Shown in pieces: positions 44,796 through 56,700 of a stretch of DNA of 64,000 nucleotides. The DNA is from Gonium pectorale (taxonomy: Eukaryota; Chlorophyta; Chlorophyceae; Chlamydomonadales; Volvocaceae), in assembly GCA_001584585.1 (NCBI GenBank), contig LSYV01000023.1:771439-835438 (forward strand), in the 5' to 3' direction. Under the pieces are notes generated by a model. The model worked only from the letters and a program-made list of their open reading frames with translations. It did no database searches and was not told the DNA's origin. Made by a program: the position numbers and the translations under genes. Numbering within the stretch: position 1 is the stretch's first letter; each line of letters begins with the position of its first letter.

Positions 44796-47700
44796 CTACA
44801 TGTAGCGGTGCTCGCTGGTGACCAGCGACTTGGCCTCCCAGTTGGCGCCGCTGTTGGGCCCCGCCGTGCCGGCCACGCTGGGCGCGGCGGTCAGGGCGGG
44901 CGGCGGCTCGAGCCCCCGCCGCGGGGCTGCCTTCTTTCCGGGGCCGGCCCCGCGCGTGTCGAAGCCGACCTTGTTGTCCTTCATGGCGCGCGCGATGCGC
45001 GCATGTCCGGCGGTCTGCGCAAAGGCGTCGTTGAAGAGGATCTTCATCTGCAGCACGCTGACCACGCCGAGGAAGGACAGGAAGGCGATGAGCACGAAGA
45101 GGATGTAGCCGATGAGCTGGTCCACCGTGTAGTGGAACGAGTCCACAAAGGCGCGCATGGAGTTGTTCTGGCTCAGGGCGACCGACACAAACTGCACGGG
45201 AGGATGCGAGGGGCAGCAGGGGGTTGGGCGCAGAGTCGGTCACGGCGGCGGTGAAGACAAGTCTGTGACCGGGAGGTGCCACAGGACATCCACACAACCA
45301 TGCCATGCAAAAAACGTTTACATACAAGTAGATGGACCGACGGACATGAACAAACGAATGACGTCCTCAGCTCATTACAACAACAAAGATGTGTAGGCAA
45401 ACAAACACACGTATGAACCATATGAACGGGCGGGCCTCCCGGGCCGCACCTTGTGGTAGGCCACCAGCAGCTGGAAGTTGGCGTAGAGGATGACGGTCAG
45501 CGTGGTGAAGCCGTTGCCGTCGTACCACCTGCTGGCGACCGCCAGCCACACCACCAGGAAGATGAACATGGCCAGCGTCACAAAGTAGCGGTAGATGCGG
45601 TAGGGCTTGTGGTCCGCCAGCTCCGTGAAGTACGTCTTGATCTGTGGGAGGTGGACAGGACGGAAGGTGGGCGTTGTTGGCGCAGCACGCGTTGTTGCAG
45701 TTCGTAAGCGGCACCCCCCCCACATAGTAAGCGGCACCCCCCACATAGTAAGCGGCACCCCCCACATAGTAAGCGGCACCCCCCCACATAGTAAGCGGCA
45801 CCCACATACACCCGCATGCACACGTGCGCAGCCCAGCCCAGCCCGGCCCAGCTCAGCTCACGTATCCAGCCCAGCCCAGCCCAACACTAGCAACCGAGCG
45901 TTAAGTACTCAAGAGGGCCACGCAGCTGGGTCGGGCTCACGGGCTGCCGGCTAGGTAGTTTCTAAACTTTGTAGCTTACAGACATGTTTTGAGCATGCTA
46001 TCCCGCACACAGAACACACGTACACACGTGCGTACCTGGATGGTCACGTGCACGAAGATCCAGATGGACACGGTCGCCATGATGAAGACGATGATCTGGT
46101 TGGCGAACACGGGGTGGAAGCGCGCCGCCGCCGGCATCACGATGTCCAGCCGGCTGCCCGCGCAGATCGCGAGCAGGATGTACGGCGCGCACGACACAAA
46201 CGTGAACAGGATGTTAACCCAGTTGTCGGTGTTGTTGCCGTTGTCGTTGCGCATCTTCTCCAGCTGGGAGCTGCGCGGGAGGGAAGGAGGCGCGGGGCGC
46301 GGGTTACGGATCGCATTACCGAATGTGNNNNNNNNNNNNNNNNNNNNNNNNNNNNNNNNNNNNNNNNNNNNNNNNNNNNNNNNNNNNNNNNNNNNNNNNN
46401 NNNNNNNNNNNNNNNNNNNNNNNNNNNNNNNNNNNNNNNNNNNNNNNNNNNNNNNNNNNNNNNNNNNNNNNNNNNNNNNNNNNNNNNNNNNNNNNNNNNN
46501 NNNNNNNNNNNNNNNNNNNNNCCCAGCACGCCTCAAGCCCCTCCTTACCTTTACGAAGTCGAGCGCCGTGATGTTGAAGCCACGACCCGTGCCGACGTAC
46601 TTGGCGCTGCCGTACATCATATCCGCGATGAACGACGACGCGACGGTCTGCTGCTGGAACATGTAGAAAAAGAGCGACCCGGTGGCGATCTGCTGGAACA
46701 CCGTTAGCACGGCCTTGACGACGCCCATCTCCAGGATGAGCTGGCCGACGTAGGGGATCATGGCCAGCGTACCCAGCTGCAGGACCTGTTGGGACGATGG
46801 CAGGGCGGGAAAGGGGCCGGGGATTTAGGTGTGGGGGGAGGGGTGCCAAAGGAATGAGCGGGCGAGGAGGCGCGCACAGCTCCGGTGCTGTAGGGGGCGG
46901 TGTACCGCAAGCACTCGCGCCATTGGCCCCTCAGGCGCGCGGGGCAAGCGGCACCGCCACGCCCAACCCGGCAACGCCACGCCTCTATCCCCCTGCCCCC
47001 TGCAGCCTCTGCCCCCGTCGCACGCACCTGCTGCACGTTGTAGATGCGCTGCAGCATGTCGCTCATGTGTGAAGCCTTGGCCATGTTGAACACCAGCAGC
47101 GCGTAGATGTTCCAGAAGGCGGCCTGGAGGGGGAGGCGCAGGGCGAGGCGGGGCGGGCATGTGCAGGTCTGAGGTCTTCAAGACTGGCAACATGGGGGCT
47201 GGGTTCGAGCTGCCTTCCCGACAGGCGGCCGGGATGGAATGGACAGGGCATTGGCGTGCGGGGCGAGAGTCCCCGGCGCAGTGCCTCACACCCAGTTGCC
47301 CCCTCGCGGGCCACAGCCGCTCCTGCGCCATTCACATCCAGGAGGCAGCCCCACCCGCGTCCTATCTCGGGGCGACGCCCCTGTCCTCAAGAGGCTCTGA
47401 CGCCACCAACCAGCCCCCCCCGCCCGCGCCGCCGCTGCGCGCGCCCGCACCTGCGTCGTGAGCCACGAGTTGATGTAGAAGCCGATGCAAGAGTGGTAGA
47501 ACATGAGCAGCCGGAAGAAGTCCAGGCGCGCGCCCAGGCGGGACGACTCGCGACTGATCGCCCACTCGCCGCCGCCACCCGCGATCTTGAAGTTGAAGCC
47601 GTTGATCGAGTCGAAGCCCATATCACGGCCCTGGGAGCGGCGGGTGGTGGCCGTGGTGTGCCGCATGTCAACATGGCAAAGTCCCGAGGCCGTCAGACTG

Positions 47701-50700
47701 GTGTGGCGCTACAAGTGCGGATGCGGCCCCATCTGGTGAACGTCCGACACGCAAACAACACCCGCCCGCGCTCTTATCGACGACTCCAGTGTGTGGAGAC
47801 GGACCCCGCCTCTAGCCCTCTCCCCGGCCCACCTTGCCGCAGCTGATGTACTCCTTGTAGCGGATGCGCCCCCCGCGCAGCGTGTGGTTGCAGCCGCAGA
47901 ACACATCCTCCGTCAGGTGCAGCTGCCGCGTGGCCTTGGAGATGCCGCCCTGAGGGGAAACACCACGGAGCCAGGCGCGAGGGGGCTCTCAGCTACCCCG
48001 AGCGCCATGAAGGGGCGCAGAACGACGACTTGCACTTGCAACGCGGATGTGTAACCAAACCAGATTCCGACTTCGTCAATCAAAATTTCTCCTGCGCGGT
48101 AGACCAGGAACGTGAGATTGTCCGCCCGCTGATCCCCGCTTCGTCCACCCCTCGTGTCCACACAGCAGGCCCTGCCGCGCAGCGAGCGCACCCGCGTCAT
48201 GACGAACATCTTGTTGAAGAGGTCGGGGTGACCGTAGTGCAGGCGGATGCGCGCGGGGTGCGTCAGCGTGCGCTGCGTGATGGTGCCGAACGCGTACTCG
48301 GTGGCCGCGGCGAAGCGGCCCAGCGCGCCCGACTTGTCCGAGAAGATCCACTCGCGGAAGCCCACCAGCGCCGTGAATGTGCACGCGACCTGGGGGAGCC
48401 GGGTGGGTTTGGGGGGACGCTTGGTGGTCAACACATAACCAACGCGTCTGCAGAGTTCAGAGAGGACATTCGCACGTACAGGTGTGCAGGACAGTCCCTA
48501 CGGCCGCGGAGAGCAGGCACGCACCCCACAACAGTATTTGTGCCCGGGTCCTGGCCCCACCCCTTCCCCTTCCCCCCGCCTTCACGCCCCGCGCGCCTCC
48601 CAGCTCACCTGCCGCATGCGCATGACGTACAGCAGCTCCGACGCAATGGTCTTGCGCGTGATCTGCACCTCGTCGTCGTCGTCCGCAAAGTTGTGGAAGA
48701 CTCCCTTGGTCGACGGCAGCAGCTCCGTCACCAGGTTGCGGCACTTGAGCGTCTCCGCCAGCACGTTGTCCTGGTTCATATCGATGGCCTGGGCGGGGCG
48801 TTGGGGGCGCGAGGTCTCGAGGTTGAGGGTGGAGGCACGCGGGTGCCGGTACGCGGCCACAAACCACGAGGGCTTTGGAGCTGACAAGCTTCAGGGCAGC
48901 AGCGGCGCGATGGCGGGACGCGATGCACGCATTCCCCGCGCTGGGGCGGAACGTGGACGCCCCAGCACCATCAGCTATTGCAGCAGCCATCACCGGGGAG
49001 CGTACCTGCAGCCCCTCCCCGAAGGCGAAGATGACGGCGTGGTTCTGGTTCTCGGGCTTGCCCTCGCCGATGATGACGCCGCGTCCGCTGTACTTGTTGT
49101 GCGGCAGGCGCACGCGGTACACCTCGATCACGCCGTTCTCGTCCTCGTTGATGCCCATGGCCGCCAGCGCTGCCAGCTGGCCGGGGTCGTTCAGGTCGCG
49201 GCCGCGTGCCATGACCGAGAACTGGCAGGGGCCGTTGTCCGTCTCCGCGTGGTCCAAGAATGCCACCTGTCGATTGGCAATTGATAGGTGGCGGTTTGCG
49301 GCATGCGAACATGATGTGGTTTCAGGGGCGGGAGGCGACAGCCGCTTGGGCCATCACGAGGTAGCGTAGCCCCGCCCCATGGCAGGCGCTCACCTTAAGG
49401 CGCGGGTACTTCTGCATGAGGATGTCGATGGAGGAGGCGAGCCAGCGCAGGCGCAGGTCCTTCGACAAGCGGTTCTTGCCGTAAGTCTGCGGCGTCACCA
49501 CGTACTCGAACTTGCAGTTGACCAGCTGGTCGATGTAGCGCCTGCACAAGCAAGCCGGGTGCAGGGCGGCGAGGAGCCAAGCAAAGTTGGGATCGAGAGA
49601 AGAAGAAGATGATGCGCTCGCCGTGCTTTCGCCCTGTCGTGTGTGTCTTGGCCGCTCCGTTGCCCTTTCCCCGCCCCTTTCTCCCCCCCGGGGTGGCTGC
49701 GCCCCCGCCCCCCGCTCACTTGTACTCGAGCTCGTTCATGGTTGGCGGCATGGGGTGCTCCAGCTTGGCCAGCACGCGCAGCGACACCTCGTTGAGCATC
49801 ATGCCGTGCACCGTGCGCGCCAGCAGCTGGCCGCGCAGGGAGGCCCACATCTGCAGCTCCAGCTTGAACTCGTGCATCTCGCAGCCCGGCGCGAAGTCGT
49901 GCTCCGACAGGTCCTTGAGGTTCACGTCCGGGTTCAGCGTCTGGAGAGCAGTGCGAGGGGGGACAGGGGAGTCAGGCAGAGAAGGGGGGCGTGGTCGGCG
50001 AGGACGGACAATTTGAGCAGGGCCAGGACAGCAATGGGGGGCCGCGTGGAGCATGCACGTTTGCCGAAAGGCTCCTCGGAACTTTGGGCTGCGCCCCACC
50101 TTCATGCGCTCCTTGAAATTGCTCCACTCGTAGGGGAACATGGCCTTGAGGTAGCTCATGAGGCTGATCGAGTCGTCCGTCTCCGACAGCAGGTCCGTCA
50201 TCTTCTTCATCTTGAGCCCCAGCTCCTTGGCTGCGGCGCAAAGGAAGGGGAGCAGCAAGGGAAGAGGACCGCGCAGCGACGTTGACGCAGGAGGTACACG
50301 GGTGGCGAAGGGGGCAGCGCATGGCACACGCAACACCCCCACGTGCTGGCTGGTACGTTCGGCTCGTGGCGACGGCCACGCGACAGGCCGGATATGTGCA
50401 TTCCCACACAGCATGCGCAGCCTGGGACGCCTACCATGCTCCCCGCTCAATCCGCGCGGAGCGACCCCACACAGCCCCCCCATCACCCACCCAGCGCCTT
50501 TGCGTCCAGCGCGTACAGCACGTCCTCCTCGTACAGGGGCGTCAGGATGGACCAGGACCACATCTTGTCGATGGAGGGCGGCTTGTCCAGGGAGGGGTGG
50601 CCCAGCGAGTTGATGAAGAAGCCCAGGATGCGCTGCGCCTCCTCGCTCTGCGGCGTGGCCTCTGCCTCCGTGGTGGTGAGCATGCGCTTGATAACGCGGA

Positions 50701-53700
50701 TGACGCGCAGCAGCTCACGGTAGTCCGCGGTGGCGCTGCGGGGAGGCGAGGGGTTGGAGGATGGACGAGAGCCGTTGGGCGCGGTGGGGCAGTTTGGAGT
50801 CGACCACACACACTCGCGGAGGTTGGAGTACGAGTGCGAGCACTGCTGTTAATCATGGCGTGGAGCATGCACGTAGAAACGCAGCGCGTGGGGGGGGGGC
50901 GGCGTGCGGGTGGGCGGGCGTACAGACAGATGGAAAGGCGGGTGGGTTGACTGACTTGCTAAGGAGCGCGGTCTTCATGATGGCCTTGATGCCCTCAGGG
51001 TCGGCGGAGATGACCTGCTTCATGTCCGACACCACCTCAAACAGGATGGATGCCAGCTCCACCTCCTCGGGCGTCGCGCGCTTGCGCTCGGCGGCCTTGT
51101 GGATCGCAAAGCACTCGCCTGCGTGGCGGGGCGAGGGCAAGGCGGTTGGGTAACCAAACCATACTTGGCCACCCCCCACCCCGTCGTCCACTCTGGGCGC
51201 TTGCATCTTCAACATCCAACCGGCAGTCCGCCCCCCACCGCCCTCTCGCCTCTCTCTCTCCCTTTCCTGCTGCCCGCCTGCCTTACCTTCCAGCGCCACC
51301 CACAGCTGGTACAGGTTGTCCGCAATCTCCTTCATGTCGAACGGCACCTCGTGGCGCTCGCAGATCTGCTCCAGCTGGTCGACCAGCTTGAGGCCGTGCG
51401 TGAGCATCTTCTTGCGCAGCAGCGCGTGCTTCACGTTGATGTTGCCGCGGTGGAACGGCGCGCTGGTGATCACGTGGGCGTGCTTGCCAGACAGCAGGCC
51501 GACCTGGGGGGCATTGCGCGGGCGGGTGGTAGTTTAAACAAGGAGCGACGGGTGCATGTGATGTGTAGGGCGACATTCGGGGTGCGCAACAACAAGGCTG
51601 GAAAGGGATGCGCTCGGTGCAGATGCGACACCAAGTGTACACACCATCCTCCGCAGCGCCGCCTCTCGGAGGACACGTGGAAGACAGCATGCTGGTTAGC
51701 GGTATGAGTGCCGATGCGCCGCACGCCGCCGCACCTGGCAGCCCAGCCACACCACCAGCACTCGCAGCTCGTTGAGCACCATGATCTGCGCCGTTGACAC
51801 CTGGCCAGTGTCCACCACCTTGCGCACTTGGCCGGCGTAGAAGAAGGTGGGCAGCAGGATGGGCCGCAGGCCGTGCCCGCGGCTGCCCATGTCCAGCCGC
51901 ACGAACTTGAGCATGGAGACCTCCTTGTCGTTGATGTAGTCCGCCTGGCGCAGGTCGTCGATGATCTCGTCCCACGCGAACGCAAAGGAGTTCCACATCA
52001 TCATCTGGGGGCGGCAAGGGACAAGGTTATGGCAAACGAAATGAGGTCCTCACGCAGCAAAGGACTGCACCGGTAACTCTCACGCGACCCCGCGACCCAT
52101 GACGCTTGTATACCAGCAACATCTCTCCGCAACCGTCCCCTTCCCCCGCCATTGCCAATCTCCCTCGCCCTCCTGGCTAATAGAAGGCGGCCCTGGATGA
52201 CCGTCCCGACGACTGGTCGACTGCGGCAACCGAAGGGCCCACTTCGCTACTCAATGCTTCAGGGCCGCCCACCCACCTGGGCGTGGACCTCGTCGATTTC
52301 CTCCTCCTCATCTGGGTCCGCGCCGTCGATGATGATGAGCGAGTTGCTGCGAGCGATTCCGCCTGCGGCCCGCTCAATGGCCTAACCAGAAGAGGGGGAG
52401 GCGGGGGGCCAAGCGGGGTTAGCCGAGTAGTGGACGAGGGCAGGGGATTGCGATTTTGGAGGTCCGGCGCCGGGCTACAAGCAAGGATACAATGGCGACC
52501 ATGCCCACACTATGCCGACGAGGGCCAACCTCACGGCAGCTCACCGCTGCACGCTCCACGCCTGCCATTGCAACGGATGCCCCGCCACTCACCGCCTCGC
52601 GCTCCTTCTTCTCCTTGCGCTTCGCCTCCTTGGCCGGGTCGTGAACCACGCCGGGGATGAAGGCTGTCATGGGGCGCGCCGCCGCCGTCGTGGGCCGCAG
52701 GGCGGTAGTGGGCCGCAGCGCCGTGATGGGCCGCGCGCCGCCGCCGTGGCCCCCGTGCGCCGCCATGGGCTGCGTGCGGGACTGCACGCTGCGCGGCAGG
52801 GCGCTGGTCGCCCGCCCGGCCGCCATGGGCTGCGGGCCGCTGCCGTTCTGGTTGGGGTCCTTGGGCGCGCGGAAGGACATCTGGCTGATGCCCAGGGCGC
52901 CGCGATGGAATGCGCTCTTGGGGCGCGAGCCGTGGCCGGTGCTGTTGCGCGACGAGTGGCCGGCGGTGCGCGAGGCGTGCGCACTGCCGGTCCCGCCGTT
53001 GGATAGCTGGGACGCGGCGTTTATCGCCGCCTCCTCATCCTCGTCGTCGGGCCCTGCCGCGACGCGATTCCCGCCCAGGCCCGTCCAGCCCGACAGGCCC
53101 GCGAGCCAGCGCGACATGATGCCGTCGTCGCCGGCGTCGGTGCCGGCCGTCGTGGGGCGGCCGAGGCTAAGGATGGAGCCGCGACGGTTGGAAGCCGGCG
53201 GCTGCGGCGGCGCGCTCTGCTTGGGCGGCGCGGCTGAGGAGAAGACAAACTCCTCCACCTCGTCCTCGGGGGCGAACAGCACCGACCGGCGGCGCGGCGC
53301 GACTTTCATTTCCTCGTCCGTAGGAGGTTCGAGCTTGAGTCGTTGCTTGTTCGCGGCGGGGGCGCCGGGGCCGGCGGGCGTGGAGGGCTCCGGGTCATCG
53401 TCCTTGACGTCCTTGAAGTAGTTGCTGTGGAGCGATGTGCCGCTGATGGAACGCACGACCATGTCGCCACCAGCCGCGTCGCGGCCGCCCTCGTTCGCCT
53501 CCGCCACAGGCCCAGCGGCCGCGCCAGCTCCCACGCCGCGGGACGAGTCAGTACGCGCCAGCTCAGCCGCTGCGCGGGCGCGCGGCGAAGGCTCCGCCAG
53601 CGCCAACGCTGCGGGGTCCGCAGTCACAGCAGCGCCTGCCGCAGCGTCCTCAACCCGCCACTCGTATACCATGGCCAGCGGGTCACCATCGGCGCGGAAC

Positions 53701-56700
53701 GCCGTCAAGCTACTCAGCGCGGCCTCCTCCTTGTCCGAGTCGCCAACGCTGCCGGCGGCGCCACCGTGCCGCCGCCGCTGCTCCGCCGCCGCCACGCGGC
53801 GGCTCCACCAGCTAGCAACGGCGTCATCGTCCGCCTCCTCCGCCTCCTCTCCCTCATCCCGCTGCCAAGCCCAGGAGCCGGACTGCGCAGCCGACATCAG
53901 CGGCCCAATGCCAGAATGCTGCAGCTTTGCCCAGTTGCCGGCCGCCGCCTCCATGTGGCCACTGATCCGCTCGACCGATATTTCCGGGTCGGGGTGCACC
54001 GCGCCTTCGGCCACCGGCCCGGGTCGACCCTGCGTGTTGCCGCCGCTCCCGAGCCTGCTGCTGCCGGCGGCGCCACCGCTGCCGCCGCTGCCAGAGCGGC
54101 CGCCGCCGCCAAAGCCACCAAAGCCGCCACCAAGGCTGCCGCCGTTGCGTGAGCCGGGGTTGGAGGCGGCCGCCTCCTCGGCCGCCAGTTCGTTGAGGAA
54201 GTCCGTCACCTCATGATGAGCATCCATGGGAGTCATCGACTCGATACGCATGGGGCCCAGCCTCTCGTCGCCGTTGCCAGCGCCCGCGGGCGGCGTCACG
54301 GGCGGCGGCAGGCGCGTAAGCGCCATGCTGCCCAAGCGCCCGGGGGCAGCCGGCTCCGCGCCACCCGAGCCCGAGGCACCACCTCCGCTGCCTGCGCCGT
54401 CAAACATGCTCCGGTATCCGCTGTAGCCTCCGCCCAGATCATCATCGTCGCCTCCGACGTCCTGAAGCTGGCCGCTGCCCCCCCGTGGCGCGCCGGAGAC
54501 AGAGGTGGCGTAGTCACCCAGGTCGCCGCTTCCTCCAGGGGGGCTGTCCCGTGTGGGCGTACGCAAGCGGGAGGGCCCGTGCGGCATGGAGCCGCCGCCC
54601 ATGCCCAGGTTGCCACCGCTGGGCATGAAGGGCCGCGGCGATGGCACGTCGCCGGAGGGGCGCTGCATCGACATGCCGCGGGTCATGCCGAAAACGGCGG
54701 GGCCCCCGCCGTCGGCGTCGCTTCCGGCGCCGCCGTTCCACGTCAGGCGGCCGGAGCCCTCCGCCGGTGGCGTCGCCATGCTTGAGTTCCGCGTCGCTTG
54801 CTGCCGGGGTGACGAAGACGACTCCAACATGCCGTTCGAGCTTTGGCCCGCACCTGCGTTGCTCTGCCGTGGCATGGACCCCATGACGGAGAGCCCGCCG
54901 GGCTGCAGCCCGGCCCAGTCAGCTGACGCCGAAGCACCGCCGGCGCCACCGCTGCTGCTGGGGCCGCCGCTGCCGCTGACGGCGCCGCTCCCCCCACGCT
55001 GCAGGCTGCCGGCAGCGGCCGCCTCCAACATGGAGCGACGTGCATTCATGGGATCCATCACCATGCGCGCCTTGTTCGCCTCCCAGTCAGCCCGGTTCCT
55101 GCTGCCGTCAGACTGAGGCGCTGGCATCAGCGTCGGCGTTGAAGCGCGCACGGCCATAGAGCCGGTGCCGGCGCCGCCGGGCTGCAGCACCCCGGCACGC
55201 TCCAGCGTCGCAATGGTCGCGGCGCTGCCGGCGGATGCGGGCTTGTCCTTGTCCGCGTCTGCCTCCGCGTCCATCTCCTCCACCGGCAGTGCGGCGTGCT
55301 GCTTGACGCCTCCCGCCATCCCATCCGAAAGGAGCGACTTTCGGCTGTCGAGCCCCAGCGTTGCGACCGTGCCAGAGCTGAACGGGCGTAGCGCCTCCTC
55401 CTCGTCCGGCTTGGCCGGCTCCGGACCTTCGGTGTGGTCGGGGCCAGCGGTGGTGAGCGTGTCCCGCCGCGGCTCGCCGCCCACTGCTGCGGCGCCGCCC
55501 TCGGGGCCGCCGGTGCCGTCTGCCGTTATGCGCTTGGCTTTGATGGCGCCAAACGCACGGCCCCACCGGCTGGCGGCGCCGTTGCCCTTGGGCGACGGCG
55601 GCGCGTTGACCATCAAAGCAGCCGGCGCACCCGACTGGCCGGCGGCTAGAGCTGCACCTGACGGCAGGCCCGCCGAGGGACCGTCTGCGTGTGCCGCCGC
55701 GCCGCCGCCACCTTCTTTCCGCAGCTTCTGCGCCGCCTGGATTCGCGCTATGATGTCCTTGCGCTTCTCTTCAGGCGTCATCTCCTTCAGCTGCGCCGCC
55801 GTGGCGCCCGCGTGCTTGGCGCCCAGCAGCTTCTCGGCCACCGAGGCCAGGGTGGGCTTGCTGGGGTCGGCCGGCTCGCGAGCGCGCTCCGTGTTTGCGA
55901 GCATGCGCTCCGTGATGGTGGTCATGGGCAGCTTGACGGGTAGGCGCTGCATCTGGTGCAGCTGCTTCTGCATGGCTTTCATGTTGTTGGTCGTCGGCAG
56001 CAGCGGGCCACCCTTGGGGCCCATCTGCGGCAGCATAAATACAAGGCATACAAGCAACAAGCTGAGGTTTGAGATTGAATGAAGCGAATAGAGAGTAACC
56101 AAGTACAAAGTGCAAGCCCACCTACACAATCGGGTCGGATTGGCAGAGGCTGCCCTGCAGGAGCTGCCCTGAGAGCACATCAATCATACATCGATGCGGC
56201 TAGCTACTTGGCTCGCTAGCGTGCGCACCCACCCTCTGCGTCGGCTTCTGCTGCTGCTGTTGCTGCTGCTCCTCGCCGCGAAGGCCGAAGTTCTGCAGCG
56301 CCGCCTTCCAGCCCTGGCTCAGCGGCTTCTGCTCGCCGACTTTGCCGCCGGCGCCCGGCCTGCCGCCTGCACCGCCCTTGCCACCCTTGGCGCCACCGCG
56401 CGGGGCCTGGCCGCCGCCCGCCGCGGCGCTGTCGTCATCATCGTCACCGTCCAGGACCGCCTGACGGGGAGAGCAGCAGAACGACGAAGATGTGGTACGT
56501 GAGAGCGATGCACGCACATATTGGCTGCCCAGCCACAAGCATCGCTTGGGTATACCCACGACAGCGCTCGCGCAGAAATGCTCCCTCCCTTTCCCATTGC
56601 CAAGTTTCCGCCCCTAAATTCCACTAGCAGATGCAAGCCTTTGCTGTAACTCACCGCCACATTGACCGAGCGCTTCTTGGTGCCCATAATCTCCTCGGGC

